From: Amazonocrinis nigriterrae CENA67
GTDB lineage: Bacteria > Cyanobacteriota > Cyanobacteriia > Cyanobacteriales > Nostocaceae
Length of the DNA: 63,111 nucleotides
Assembly (NCBI RefSeq): GCF_016056305.1
Contig: NZ_JAECZC010000013.1
Location: 1 to 63,111 of the forward strand
Reading direction: 5' to 3'
In this document: one piece after another, positions 45,160 to 54,267 of the stretch
How positions within the stretch are numbered: the stretch's first letter is position 1
How the letters are laid out: the number at the start of each line of letters is the position of its first letter
Made by a program: the position numbers and the translations under genes
The notes under the pieces: generated by a model
Database searches by the model: none
Seen by the model: the letters and a program-made list of their open reading frames with translations, nothing else
What the model was told of the DNA's origin: nothing

Positions 45160-48100
45160 CTATTGCTGCATGACTTTGCTATCACTTTGACATTGTTGCC
45201 ATCGCCTTTTGAGAAGATATGCAGAGGGAGGAAATGATAACTTGATTGTCAAGTTTTGTCCTTGTAATTCTTTGCAAGCTGGTTGCTGATAACTGTCGTT
45301 AACATCATTCAAGCTACAGCGGTTTTGTGTATACTTACGCCACAAATCTTCAATATCTTTGAGAGTTTGACAAGGGAGATTTTTTTCTTCTCCTTCTGTG
45401 AGATAACCATCATTATTCATGTCAGCGTTAGCGCCTTGTTTACCCATGAGAATTGCATAAGATATTTTCAAAGCGCCTGTATATTGATTTTCTAATTTGG
45501 ACAAATCAGTTATCACTAAATCACCAAAATTACCTTGCTTGAGTTCTGCCTCAAGTTGGGGAATCTGGTATTGCTTAATTATTACTGCTATAGAATTTTC
45601 AGCTTTTTGTGATGCTTGTTGAATAGTGTATTGATGATTGTTAATATCAGTAAATATTTTTGGTTCTTGGGTGACTTTTTCTTGTAAATTATGAGTAATT
45701 AACAAAATTTGGCGGTAGTCATCAAGTGCTTGATTTACATCACCTGCATGTTGATGTGTGTCGGCATTTTTTAAAAGTGTAGGTAAACTCTTCAATGTGC
45801 TTTTGGCGATATCTGGTGTCATGATGTTAAATGAACCATAGCGAATTAGTTGAGCCAACTGATTCTGCTGTTGTTGCTGCCAAGCAACTATACCAGAAGA
45901 GACTATTAATAGTAGAGAAATAGTACTCACACTGCCGATTAGCAAACGACTTTTGAGTCGAGCTTGTTTACTAGCTTGGATATATTCCCGTTCTTGGGGT
46001 TTGATTTCATCTTTGTATTTGTGGTAAAATGCTTCTGCCTCTGTAAGTTGGGTCTTTTGTAGTAAAAAATCAGGATGCTTGTTTTTTGCTTGCCACTCTT
46101 TAACTTTTTTCTCTAAACGCTGTTGTTGGTGCAAGCGATCGCGATTTTCATCGAGCCACCAACGCAAGGTAGACCAGTGATGAATCAAAATTTCATGGGC
46201 TACTTCTACGGTGACTTCACTTTTTAAGAGTTGCAATTCCTCTGTAATTTCATCATTAGTGCGACTTTGCCCAATATTTGATTCATCTTCTGCCAACTTG
46301 ACTACAATCAGTTTAGCTGCAATAAACTTTTGCAGAGTACTTTCAACTATGACTGGGGAATATTTTCCCTCAAATAAATTAGACTTACGTACCTGTCGCT
46401 TGGTATCTTCAGTTCCTTCACCCAGTCGTGTTAAAGAAAGAAAAATCCATTGAGCTACAATCTTTTCTTCTGGTGCTAAACTATCGTAAACTGCTTGAGA
46501 TTTTCGTTCTAAAGCTGACTGAATACCACCAATTTGTTCTCGATAAGCTTTGACTGTTAACTCACCAGTATTTTGATCACGGTGTTCCCATAACTGTTCT
46601 AAAACAAATTGCAGTAACGGTAAATCTCCAGCAGATTGCTGTAAATCCTGCAACAGCAACTCAACCAAACCAGATTGTACTTTTAGTTCTACTTGCTGTG
46701 CTGGTTTTTCAATCACCTGACGATAATTTTCTTCTGTGAGTCGGGGTGGAACCAACACATGAGACTCTTGTAATTTTTTCGATAAGAGTGGTACTTCTAG
46801 ACAAGAAGCTATAAAGTCAGCGCGTAGAGTAATGACTAACTTGAAACGATCTGCTGCATATTCTAAAGCTTCTAAAAGAATATCTAAAAAAAGTTGGCGA
46901 TCGCTTGCGGCTGCTAGGGTAAAAAGTTCTTCAAATTGGTCAATTACTAAAACTACCATTGGTTCGGTTCGCGTGCGTAACCAGCGGACAAAACCCTCAC
47001 CTCCTAAATGTAATAGTCCTTCTGTTTGTAATGGATTTTCCTCCCCATCCGCCATAATTTGCGCTAATTCTGCAATGGGATTTTCTCCAGTACGCAAACA
47101 TTTAATCCACCATTGTTCACTGGTAGGGAGTTGTTTTCCTAAACGCAATTGCGCCATTAATCCAGCTTGTACTACTGAAGATTTACCGCTACCAGAAGCA
47201 CCAACTATAGCTAAAAATGATTTTTGATTAACTTCATTAATTATCTTTTGAGTTAAAGCTTCTTGACCGTAGAAATATTGAGCATCTTTTTCGCTAAAAG
47301 CTTTTAAACCCATGTAGGGACAAATCCCTAAATCTAATCGTTGAGATTTCTGTTGTGAAGCAGCAGGTATAACTTCAATGACACCTTGCACACCTCCTAA
47401 CCAATAATTCCGCCAAATTTTACTTTCTGCAAGTTCTCGCTGTACTCCTGTAATCCATCCAGCTACAGATAAACCTGTTTGTAAGTTAGCTTTTTGCAAA
47501 GTATTGAGCAAAGCTGTAGGAAATTCAGCAGAATTTTTAGCCTTAGCAGCACCAATAATTAAACACTGACTAAATTCTAATTCTTGTTGCAAATCTTCTA
47601 GCCAATCTTGTAGAGAAGGGATAGATTCTGTTTCTTTTACCAGACAATCTAATATCACAATTTGTTGGGCGATATTTGACTGGCGTAGATGTTGGCGTAA
47701 CCAATCACGACTCAGTTTAATCTCATCATTAAGTACTAAAAAAGCTTCACCTGTTTCCGTTTCTTCAATTCGTCCCCGCAGATAAAGTAGAGATGTAACA
47801 TCTTCTAAAAATACCTCAGACTGATTGTTCAGCAAGCAATTTTGAATAGCTTGGCGGATATCAGGTAAATCTCGCACTTGGGGATGCCAATATTTGAGAT
47901 CGAAACCACCTGCACTACTTAAAATTTTACTAATGGCTAGAGGCAATTCTCTATTTGATAGCCCATCTACTATTAAAGCTTGTCGCAGCGATCGCGGTTG
48001 CACTTCTGAAGTTTTGTAACCCAGAATTAGTTCACCCACTGCTTCTACAATCAATTTGGGTGTTTGCGGTGGCTGTTCTTTTTTAAAACCGTCAGTTTCA

Positions 48101-48906
48101 CCCCGACTGCGTTTTTGTAGATTAATTAAACGCAGACCTTGGTTAAGTTTATCAATATATTGTAAAGTCTGGTGATAAATATATTTATAAAGCGTTTTGA
48201 TTTCAATTTCTCCCCTAGAGTCAGCTGCTTCACCTAACAATCCTCGAATCAAGAAGTAAGTAAACACACCATGACTCAATTCGGGAAATTCCCATGATTC
48301 TTGCTCTTTATCGCAGGAAAGTAAGGCATAAAATCCTTGATTATGTCCTGTTTGTTTTTTTTGTACAGCGACTTGTTGTAACTCTTCCACCAGCTGAGGA
48401 GTTGGAGAGTTCCTCAAGGTTAAACTACCACTATGGCAAGCATCCAGCACAACTAATTGTTGTGAAGCTTGACAATTACCCAACATTTGTAAAAGTTCCT
48501 GCATGACTAAACCTGTGTTGAGTAAATCGTCTGTCTGGGTGTCAGTTAGACACAATACCGCCTGCTGACTTTTAGAGTCAAGCATACCGTGTCCAGAAAA
48601 GTAGAATAAAATGGTATCTTCAGAGTTAGCAGATGTGACAATTTGCTGAAGATTGGCACGAATGTCTGAGAGATATGGTTTTTGTAATGTTTGAAAATTA
48701 TGCTCAATAATTTCTGTGTCAACAAAATTTTGATTTGCTTGTTTGAAAGCTTTAGCTAATCCCTGACAATCTGCCAATGCATAAGATAATGGTCTGAAAG
48801 TTTTATCTTGATATTCGCCGACACCAATTAGCAGACACCAAAGTTTTTTAATAGCTGTTTGCTGACTTTTAACTTTTGAATTATTAGTTGAAATGACTTT
48901 AGGCAT
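45160..48906 (-). CDS. Orthocaspase-STAND ATPase with EF-hand loop
   Basis: A 1248-residue multidomain protein. Residues about 20-265 form a caspase-like (C14) domain with catalytic His106 in FYFSGHG and Cys157 in VLDACHSG. Residues about 300-510 are a poorly defined region containing IVILDCLVKE. An nSTAND ATPase follows: P-loop GASGSGKSS (569-577), Walker B VLVIDQFEELF (652-662) and VEVAHEILIHHW (900-911). One transmembrane helix lies at 988-1008, and a C-terminal part carries a canonical EF-hand loop DMNNDGYLTEGE (1162-1173). It probably senses a signal through the STAND part and cleaves proteins after Arg/Lys. Last of a minus-strand set with sigma, NERD and DUF1822 genes. No WD40 or TPR sensor is attached. 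Confidence 0.88.
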   Translation of the reverse strand: MPKVISTNNSKVKSQQTAIKKLWCLLIGVGEYQDKTFRPLSYALADCQGLAKAFKQANQNFVDTEIIEHNFQTLQKPYLSDIRANLQQIVTSANSEDTILFYFSGHGMLDSKSQQAVLCLTDTQTDDLLNTGLVMQELLQMLGNCQASQQLVVLDACHSGSLTLRNSPTPQLVEELQQVAVQKKQTGHNQGFYALLSCDKEQESWEFPELSHGVFTYFLIRGLLGEAADSRGEIEIKTLYKYIYHQTLQYIDKLNQGLRLINLQKRSRGETDGFKKEQPPQTPKLIVEAVGELILGYKTSEVQPRSLRQALIVDGLSNRELPLAISKILSSAGGFDLKYWHPQVRDLPDIRQAIQNCLLNNQSEVFLEDVTSLLYLRGRIEETETGEAFLVLNDEIKLSRDWLRQHLRQSNIAQQIVILDCLVKETESIPSLQDWLEDLQQELEFSQCLIIGAAKAKNSAEFPTALLNTLQKANLQTGLSVAGWITGVQRELAESKIWRNYWLGGVQGVIEVIPAASQQKSQRLDLGICPYMGLKAFSEKDAQYFYGQEALTQKIINEVNQKSFLAIVGASGSGKSSVVQAGLMAQLRLGKQLPTSEQWWIKCLRTGENPIAELAQIMADGEENPLQTEGLLHLGGEGFVRWLRTRTEPMVVLVIDQFEELFTLAAASDRQLFLDILLEALEYAADRFKLVITLRADFIASCLEVPLLSKKLQESHVLVPPRLTEENYRQVIEKPAQQVELKVQSGLVELLLQDLQQSAGDLPLLQFVLEQLWEHRDQNTGELTVKAYREQIGGIQSALERKSQAVYDSLAPEEKIVAQWIFLSLTRLGEGTEDTKRQVRKSNLFEGKYSPVIVESTLQKFIAAKLIVVKLAEDESNIGQSRTNDEITEELQLLKSEVTVEVAHEILIHHWSTLRWWLDENRDRLHQQQRLEKKVKEWQAKNKHPDFLLQKTQLTEAEAFYHKYKDEIKPQEREYIQASKQARLKSRLLIGSVSTISLLLIVSSGIVAWQQQQQNQLAQLIRYGSFNIMTPDIAKSTLKSLPTLLKNADTHQHAGDVNQALDDYRQILLITHNLQEKVTQEPKIFTDINNHQYTIQQASQKAENSIAVIIKQYQIPQLEAELKQGNFGDLVITDLSKLENQYTGALKISYAILMGKQGANADMNNDGYLTEGEEKNLPCQTLKDIEDLWRKYTQNRCSLNDVNDSYQQPACKELQGQNLTIKLSFPPSAYLLKRRWQQCQSDSKVMQQ

Positions 48907-49082
48907 TGGATAAATTATTTATTGTGTTTACCTAATTACAGCAGATTTCATGTGATTTAGGTACAAAAGAGCGGGCAGGATACCCACCCTACAATATTTA
49001 TAATATTTAAGATATGTACTTCATTTACTTGCAAAATACTGTATGTGATAGTCATGAATTACTAACCAAATAATAGTAGAGT

Positions 49083-50246
49083 TTAAAACCTCAATATCTC
49101 TCTGTCATAGTTTTCAGGAGTTGGTTCAACTTCCCATACTAAACCTTCTCCTGGTTCAAGTTCTAGCTCAAATTCTAGCTTTTCTGTAGGCTCAATAGCT
49201 GTGCGTTCGTTGTCTGGAAATGGTTGTAAATCTTCAGTCAAGAGTCTCAACTTAAAGCCAGAAGGAATTAAGCCATTTGAGGATAAACTATGCAATTCAA
49301 TACGCCAAATTCCTGCTGTATTTTCTAGCGATCGCACCTGTAATTCATATGCTTGACCTGCAATAATCAATTGACGAGATAAAATGACTGATTCATTTTT
49401 TTGTTCTGCACTTCGGCTTACAAAACTAGTTTCTAACTCTAAATAGTTCCAGCCAAGTTGTTGTGCTAAATCTGAAATTCCGCTTTGTAGCCATTGCATA
49501 ATTGACCACTGTTCTTGAAGCCCTAATCGTTTTTCATACAAGCGTTGTCTCCAACCTCCATGTTCTAACAATGCTCCCCATAAGCTAAAGGAAATTGCGC
49601 GTCTTGGAAATGCTAAAGCATGATTTTCTAATCTTTCGAGTAAATTATTTGCTTGCGTTAATGTTAAAATGGGTAAAGGCTCAATTTCTTTTTTTGTTGC
49701 TGCTTCTGGACAAAGTTCATGCGTTACCCAAAGAACGTTTATATCGTGTATGAGGTCTTTTTCGTCTAGAGAATAAGTGCGATCGCGTGCGTTATAGCTA
49801 CCTTGGTTTTTGAGTTGTAAATGGGTTGTGTATCCCCAAATTCTTAGCCAGCCATCTTCAGTATTTATTTGTACCGCTAAATAATAATCAGCAGTCCAGC
49901 TAGGAATATCCACCCACTCTTGAGGAACGCGAATCTCATTAGTATCAATTGCTTGACTAGGCATCAATACGAGCCGAGTTTTATTAATAGTAATAGCTGT
50001 ACCGTTGACTACTTCCCAAAAGCTAGGAAGGGCAGTTATATTTGGTGCTGGTTTGGCTGTGATTCCTAATGTTTCTTCTAGCCAAGGTAGAACACTTAAA
50101 AGGCAAAGTCGATTTAAATAAGCTTGCAAACGAGTACTTGATGTTGCTTGATTTTGGCTTTGTTGCCAAGCTGTATCTTGTGTGGTTTCGGATATTTCTA
50201 ACCAGGGTTCGATGGGAATTGTGAGTATAGGTGAGTCAAGATTCAT
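49083..50246 (-). CDS. DUF1822 family protein
   Basis: A 387-residue soluble protein of the cyanobacterial DUF1822 family: RLQAYLNRLCLLSVLPWLEE near the N-terminus, FWEVVNGTAITINKTRLVLM, VPQEWVDIPSWTADYYLAVQ and LRIWGYTTHLQLKNQGSYNA in the middle, and a beta-rich C-terminus (ELELEPGEGLVWEVEP). No catalytic motif. DUF1822 genes are often placed next to sigma factors and caspase- or CHAT-type proteins in filamentous cyanobacteria, as here. The gap to the caspase gene is 176 nt and to the NERD gene 208 nt, so co-transcription is plausible but not shown. Function unknown. Confidence 0.85.
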   Translation of the reverse strand: MNLDSPILTIPIEPWLEISETTQDTAWQQSQNQATSSTRLQAYLNRLCLLSVLPWLEETLGITAKPAPNITALPSFWEVVNGTAITINKTRLVLMPSQAIDTNEIRVPQEWVDIPSWTADYYLAVQINTEDGWLRIWGYTTHLQLKNQGSYNARDRTYSLDEKDLIHDINVLWVTHELCPEAATKKEIEPLPILTLTQANNLLERLENHALAFPRRAISFSLWGALLEHGGWRQRLYEKRLGLQEQWSIMQWLQSGISDLAQQLGWNYLELETSFVSRSAEQKNESVILSRQLIIAGQAYELQVRSLENTAGIWRIELHSLSSNGLIPSGFKLRLLTEDLQPFPDNERTAIEPTEKLEFELELEPGEGLVWEVEPTPENYDREILRF

Positions 50247-50281
50247 ATGTTAAACCGAATTGATTGGAATATTTTGAGATG

Positions 50282-50311
50282 AGGTGCATTGTAATAGCTA
50301 ACAATGCACTT
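50282..50311 (-). terminator. Hairpin between NERD and DUF1822 genes
   Basis: AGGTGCATTG (50282-50291) and CAATGCACTT (50302-50311) form a 10-bp stem with one wobble and a 10-nt loop. No T tract follows, so it may attenuate or stabilise rather than terminate. Confidence 0.4.
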
Positions 50312-50454
50312 GGAGAATTGATGCGATCGCACTTATGAATATTCACTAATTAAAGGGATGAAAAATTCACGCAGAAAAGCAGAGATAATGATGGAGTTTT
50401 TGTGGCTAACTTTATGGTTTTTACTGGATTTAGCCGAATTTCAATTGATGAATA

Positions 50455-51120
50455 TTAACGTTCTAGTCGTAGCAAAGTGTTAATTAAATCGTTTTTAGTT
50501 ACTATATGAACGCCTTTAGCTTGATTTCCTGGAATATCTATGTCTGATTGAGTAAAGCATAACAAGGGAGTGACCCACGATGCACCTTTTTTACGTGCTA
50601 CTGCTGCCGCCTGACCTTTGACTTTGGCAATGATATCGCCTTCTTTAAAATCATAAATTTTATTGCCAAAGCGCTTCTTTAAACGACCATTTTCATATAC
50701 TTTAGTCCCTTTATGAGACTTGACATCGATTACATACCAATGCCCACAAGGAGAACGCAAAACTACATCTGCATCACCCCATCTTTGAATTTTTAGATTA
50801 TATTCTAATTGCCATTGTTTTCTCTCTAATAAAGAAAGTTCTTTGGCTACTTCATTCTCTGCTGCGGCACCATTATGAGCATCTGTTGCTCGCCGCATTA
50901 GTTTGTTTCCGTTGCTATACAAATAGTATGCACTTACGAATCCCACAACATAAAATAATATTCCTAATCCAGAAGTTCCCAAGACATTAAATAGCAGTTC
51001 TACGCTCAAAAGCGCGCCTATTACACCTAAATAATGTAACAAGGCTTGCTGGCGTCGTTGTTGACCTAATTTCCGAACAAAATCGCCAACCTGTATTTTT
51101 TCCTTTGATTTATACATCAT
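50455..51120 (-). CDS. NERD-domain membrane protein
   Basis: A 221-residue protein with two hydrophobic segments (about 27-43 and 48-70: ALLHYLGVIGALLSVELLFN and LGILFYVVGFVSAYYLYSNG) followed by a nuclease-related domain: GAAAENEVAKELSLLERKQW, GDADVVLRSPCGHWYVIDVK with the Asp and V-D-x-K restriction-fold core, and KGQAAAVARKKG. NERD domains resemble Holliday-junction and restriction endonuclease folds; whether this one cuts nucleic acid is not known. It overlaps the sigma-factor gene by 11 nt, so the two are translationally coupled. Confidence 0.85.
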   Translation of the reverse strand: MMYKSKEKIQVGDFVRKLGQQRRQQALLHYLGVIGALLSVELLFNVLGTSGLGILFYVVGFVSAYYLYSNGNKLMRRATDAHNGAAAENEVAKELSLLERKQWQLEYNLKIQRWGDADVVLRSPCGHWYVIDVKSHKGTKVYENGRLKKRFGNKIYDFKEGDIIAKVKGQAAAVARKKGASWVTPLLCFTQSDIDIPGNQAKGVHIVTKNDLINTLLRLER

Positions 51121-52315
51121 TGTTTTTTCCGTAATGTTGTTCTAGCCATTCATCGAGCAACCCGCTCATGCTATTAATTACGTCAGGTGTCAAAGAAATA
51201 TTCAGGGTGGCTTGTGTCCATTTGGCTAATGTTAACAGCCATTCGTTTTTTAAGTTGTGGAGTTTTGCTAGCCGCCGAGAAACTGTTGGCTGGGATATCT
51301 GCAACTGTGAAGCTATTTCTTTTTGGGTGAGTCCTTCACCGTAATACATTTCAAATAGCTCTTTTGTCTGTGCGTCAAGATGAGCGATGGCGTTACTCAA
51401 AAGCGAGTTTATCTGTTGCAGCAAGGAACGGCGGTTTTGTGCTTCTTCGTCATCAATCAGTTGGGCTAAGGAAGTTGTATCACTACTAGGTAAAATATCT
51501 TGTAATGTATTGTCTTCGTTGAATACAGAAGCATCTAAAGAAGCAGTAGGAGGAGCCATATAAGCTCGAATAGCTGCAATACAAACTGTCATCAACTTTT
51601 GGATAGTTGCAGCATTCAGTGGTTCTGATTGTGGTAGCTGTGTGAGTCGTTCTTGATTATAAAGCTGTGCGATCGCTTCCCATGTGGTAGAGTCAGGAGC
51701 ATCCAACTGGCGGTTTCCTCTAGGTTTTTTGGGAACATAGACTAGCTTGAAGCATTCCCAGGCGAAGATGTAGCGCTCAATTTCTGCTACAGACAAGCCG
51801 CGCTTTTGTAAAGACTTGTAAATCTGCTTTTCACTACTGTTTTGTAACAATGACCAATCGCTTCTAACGTTAGCTTCTTCAAGCCCCTCTTTAATCAAGC
51901 CATCTTTGATCAAATTGCACAATTTATAGTAAGCATAAACTTCCAGGTTGGAATTACGCACAGGGTCAAATCCTTTTAAGACTTTATCGACGCTGGCGAT
52001 CGCTATCTGGAAGTAATCCCCTAAAGTATATTCTGGTAGCCGAAATCTCGGTTTCATTTTGTTGGCTGCTTTATGACCAACTTCTTGTAGGTAAGCATAC
52101 AAATGACCTCTTGCCAAGCTTTTTGGCTGATTTTGCCAAACACTATGCCAGTATAGCGCCCAAGCTAAGTTAGAACGCTGTGGTGGCGCAGACTGTGTGA
52201 GATACCGACGCATATTTTGGTGGAGTCCGCTATCCGACACCCATTTTGTCGAATCGCCGGATGAAAATTGCAGAAAGCTAGAAAAAATCTCAACAATTTC
52301 TTGACGAGGGAGCAT
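51110..52315 (-). CDS. Sigma-70-like factor of the caspase cluster
   Basis: A 401-residue divergent sigma-type protein. Region 4 is clear at about 318-360: LDAQTKELFEMYYGEGLTQK, EIASQLQISQPTVSRRLAKL, a helix-turn-helix for -35 recognition. Region 2-like sequence is probably about 95-200 (YTLGDYFQIAIASVDKVLKG, YAYYKLCNLIKDGL) but weakly conserved. The long N-terminal part and C-terminal extension are unlike group 1-3 sigma factors; such proteins are annotated as sigma-70 family members in Nostocales. It heads the minus-strand gene set and faces the secreted-protein gene across 94 bp, suggesting it may drive one or both. Confidence 0.8.
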   Translation of the reverse strand: MLPRQEIVEIFSSFLQFSSGDSTKWVSDSGLHQNMRRYLTQSAPPQRSNLAWALYWHSVWQNQPKSLARGHLYAYLQEVGHKAANKMKPRFRLPEYTLGDYFQIAIASVDKVLKGFDPVRNSNLEVYAYYKLCNLIKDGLIKEGLEEANVRSDWSLLQNSSEKQIYKSLQKRGLSVAEIERYIFAWECFKLVYVPKKPRGNRQLDAPDSTTWEAIAQLYNQERLTQLPQSEPLNAATIQKLMTVCIAAIRAYMAPPTASLDASVFNEDNTLQDILPSSDTTSLAQLIDDEEAQNRRSLLQQINSLLSNAIAHLDAQTKELFEMYYGEGLTQKEIASQLQISQPTVSRRLAKLHNLKNEWLLTLAKWTQATLNISLTPDVINSMSGLLDEWLEQHYGKNNDV

Positions 52316-52409
52316 GAAGTGTCAATGAATATTTTCAGAACTTACACAGTATATTTACATAGGCTAAAAATCTATTTACGGAGAAAAAAACTTTTTTTAG
52401 GAGTGAATA

Positions 52410-53822
52410 ATGAACAGCCCCAAATTGCGACAGCCCAAAAGCGCTAAAAACAAGCATCAGCAAGGAAGATTGAAGTATGCGATCGCAGCTTTAACCATTC
52501 CTCTTTATACTGTGGCTACAACCACACACAGCTATGCCATTCTCCCTGAAAAAGCAGAGGTATACCAAATTTTAGGAAATCATGACTTATCAGTTCGTCG
52601 TGGTTCGCAATATGGCCCTGCAACCATTGGTACTTTTTTGCAAAGATTTTATGATACTTTATACCTTCCAGGTGATGGTAAGTCCTTTGCTCAATTACGC
52701 TTTCAAGATCCTTCTGGTCAGGATATGGGACTGCAAATACAAGCTAGTACTAAAAATAAACAATTAACACTTTACTACTTACCTTGCACAGCTAGACAAG
52801 GAGATTCATTAATCATTGAATGGGCTAATCAGACCAGTGGAAAACGAGCCTGTGAAGAAGGTGTTCGTGTACAACGAGGTGTTCGTAATCAGTCTAAATT
52901 GATAGATAAAAACTTGTCTGTTTTTGAGCCTCTAAAACAGCTATTAATAGCACAGAGCGCTGGTAGTAAATTGCAATATTGTAGTGTGGTTGCAGCTAAT
53001 GGTCGTGCTTGGAGTGCAGTCACATCAACTGACCCGTGTGAAGAACCGTTGCAACAATGTCAGACAAACAGTGGTAAGCAATGTACAGCCATTACCAGAG
53101 ATGAATGGGCTATCAGAAACTCAAATTTAACCGCCATCATCAAGTGTGCAAATAATCAAGAATTATCAGAAAATGGCAGTGGTTCAGCAATGAAAGATAT
53201 TGTCGCCAAACTTTGGGAACAATCTCAAGCCCAAAAAGCAAAATTTTGCAGGCTGCATGTTTTGAATAATGAACAAGAAGAAGTAATTGTTGTTCCTGAT
53301 AGTCCGGCAAAAAACTTGATACAAACACGAAATATTGAAAACGGTATTCAAGTTGATGTCATCACAGGATCGGCGAATGTGATCTCAAGTAAAAATCCGC
53401 AGGGCGTTCCCCTCAAACCAGGACAAAGATATAAGTATTTTGGCGAAAATCAAGAAGATAAAGTAGAAACATTTGACAAAAAAAATGAATCAATTGAACT
53501 ACAAGTTTATCTGGCTCCCGAAAGGGGTTTAAAACTGTGTGACCAAGAACAAGTGAGCGGCGGTCAAGAAGGAGACAGTAGAGAAATTCAACTAACTGCT
53601 AATGAGGGCAAAATTAATATCGATTATGAAATGTATTCTGTTCCAGATAGATTAAAAATTACTTATGAAGGACAAACTCTCGTAGATACAGATTTTGTTT
53701 CAGGTAGCAATAAAATATCTACAGCATTTAAAGGTAATTCTGGTCGAGTCAAAGTAGAATTAACCGGAAACCAAGAAATATCAAGTACTCAGTGGAAATA
53801 TACACTTTATTGTCCACAGTAA
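52410..53822 (+). CDS. Secreted cysteine-containing protein of unknown family
   Basis: A 470-residue exported protein with a signal peptide (about 20-45: RLKYAIAALTIPLYTVATTT, likely cleaved after SYA). The mature part starts ILPEKAEVYQILGNHDLSVR and contains about 14 cysteines (for example YYLPCTARQG, CEEPLQQCQT, KLCDQEQ), some likely disulfide-bonded. The middle (GVPLKPGQRYKYFGE) recalls FecR-type domains; the C-terminus (NEGKINIDYEMYSVPDRLKI to TLYCPQ) resembles a beta-sandwich. No enzymatic motif seen. It is divergently transcribed from the sigma gene, which makes it a candidate target or extracytoplasmic partner of the cluster. Confidence 0.75.
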   Translation: MNSPKLRQPKSAKNKHQQGRLKYAIAALTIPLYTVATTTHSYAILPEKAEVYQILGNHDLSVRRGSQYGPATIGTFLQRFYDTLYLPGDGKSFAQLRFQDPSGQDMGLQIQASTKNKQLTLYYLPCTARQGDSLIIEWANQTSGKRACEEGVRVQRGVRNQSKLIDKNLSVFEPLKQLLIAQSAGSKLQYCSVVAANGRAWSAVTSTDPCEEPLQQCQTNSGKQCTAITRDEWAIRNSNLTAIIKCANNQELSENGSGSAMKDIVAKLWEQSQAQKAKFCRLHVLNNEQEEVIVVPDSPAKNLIQTRNIENGIQVDVITGSANVISSKNPQGVPLKPGQRYKYFGENQEDKVETFDKKNESIELQVYLAPERGLKLCDQEQVSGGQEGDSREIQLTANEGKINIDYEMYSVPDRLKITYEGQTLVDTDFVSGSNKISTAFKGNSGRVKVELTGNQEISSTQWKYTLYCPQ

Positions 53823-53934
53823 AATGAACTCGGTTAGTAGTAGCGCAACCGGACTAATTTAGTGCATAAATTTCTTCTAATATCTCTGTGTTCTCTGCGC
53901 CTCTGCGGTAGCCTGCGGCAAGCCCTTCGGGTTC

Positions 53935-53974
53935 GCCAGTCGCTCATGGGGGAAACCCCCAAGACCGCGCTGGC
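53935..53974. repeat. GCCAGTCGC...GCGCTGGC inverted-repeat element
   Basis: Outer arms GCCAGT/GCTGGC (one wobble) with a GGGGGAAACCCCC inner stem and the shared CATGGGGG/CCCAAGACCGC words. Same family as 42698. Confidence 0.7.
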
Positions 53975-54106
53975 TCACCGCTTACGCGTCTACGTTAATG
54001 CATTATTTTAGCCCGGTCACGCCAGTAGGGTGCATTAGGCTGAACGCCGTAACGTACCACCTAATATAGTAGTCCTAAATCATTTGTGAAAATCTTTATT
54101 TCTTAA

Positions 54107-54200
54107 CTCTCTGCGTCACGGACACTTTCCTCAACGGGGGGCTTCGGGGCCCCCTCTGGGGATGGGGGGAGACCCCCGCACGGAAGTGTCCTCCTCTGCG
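54107..54200. repeat. Nested inverted repeat, copy 2 (long form)
   Basis: Same outer sequence as at 11513: CTCTCTGCGTCACGGACACT, arms GGACACTTTCC (54120-54130) and GGAAGTGTCC (54182-54191). The core has grown by about 30 nt of additional G-run/C-run stems (GGGGCTTCGGGGCCCC). It lies between convergent genes, like copy 1. Confidence 0.75.
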
Positions 54201-54267
54201 TCTCTGTGGTTCAATTAAAAAATATTTTTCTCAAATCAGATAGGATTGCTATAGTTAAAACTTTAAA

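Larger units (their letters stand above)
53823..54267. other. Convergent intergenic region filled with repeats
   Basis: Holds a GCGCCTCTGCGG word (53898), the element at 53935-53974, then the long copy of the nested inverted repeat at 54107-54200. No gene recognised. Confidence 0.65.
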
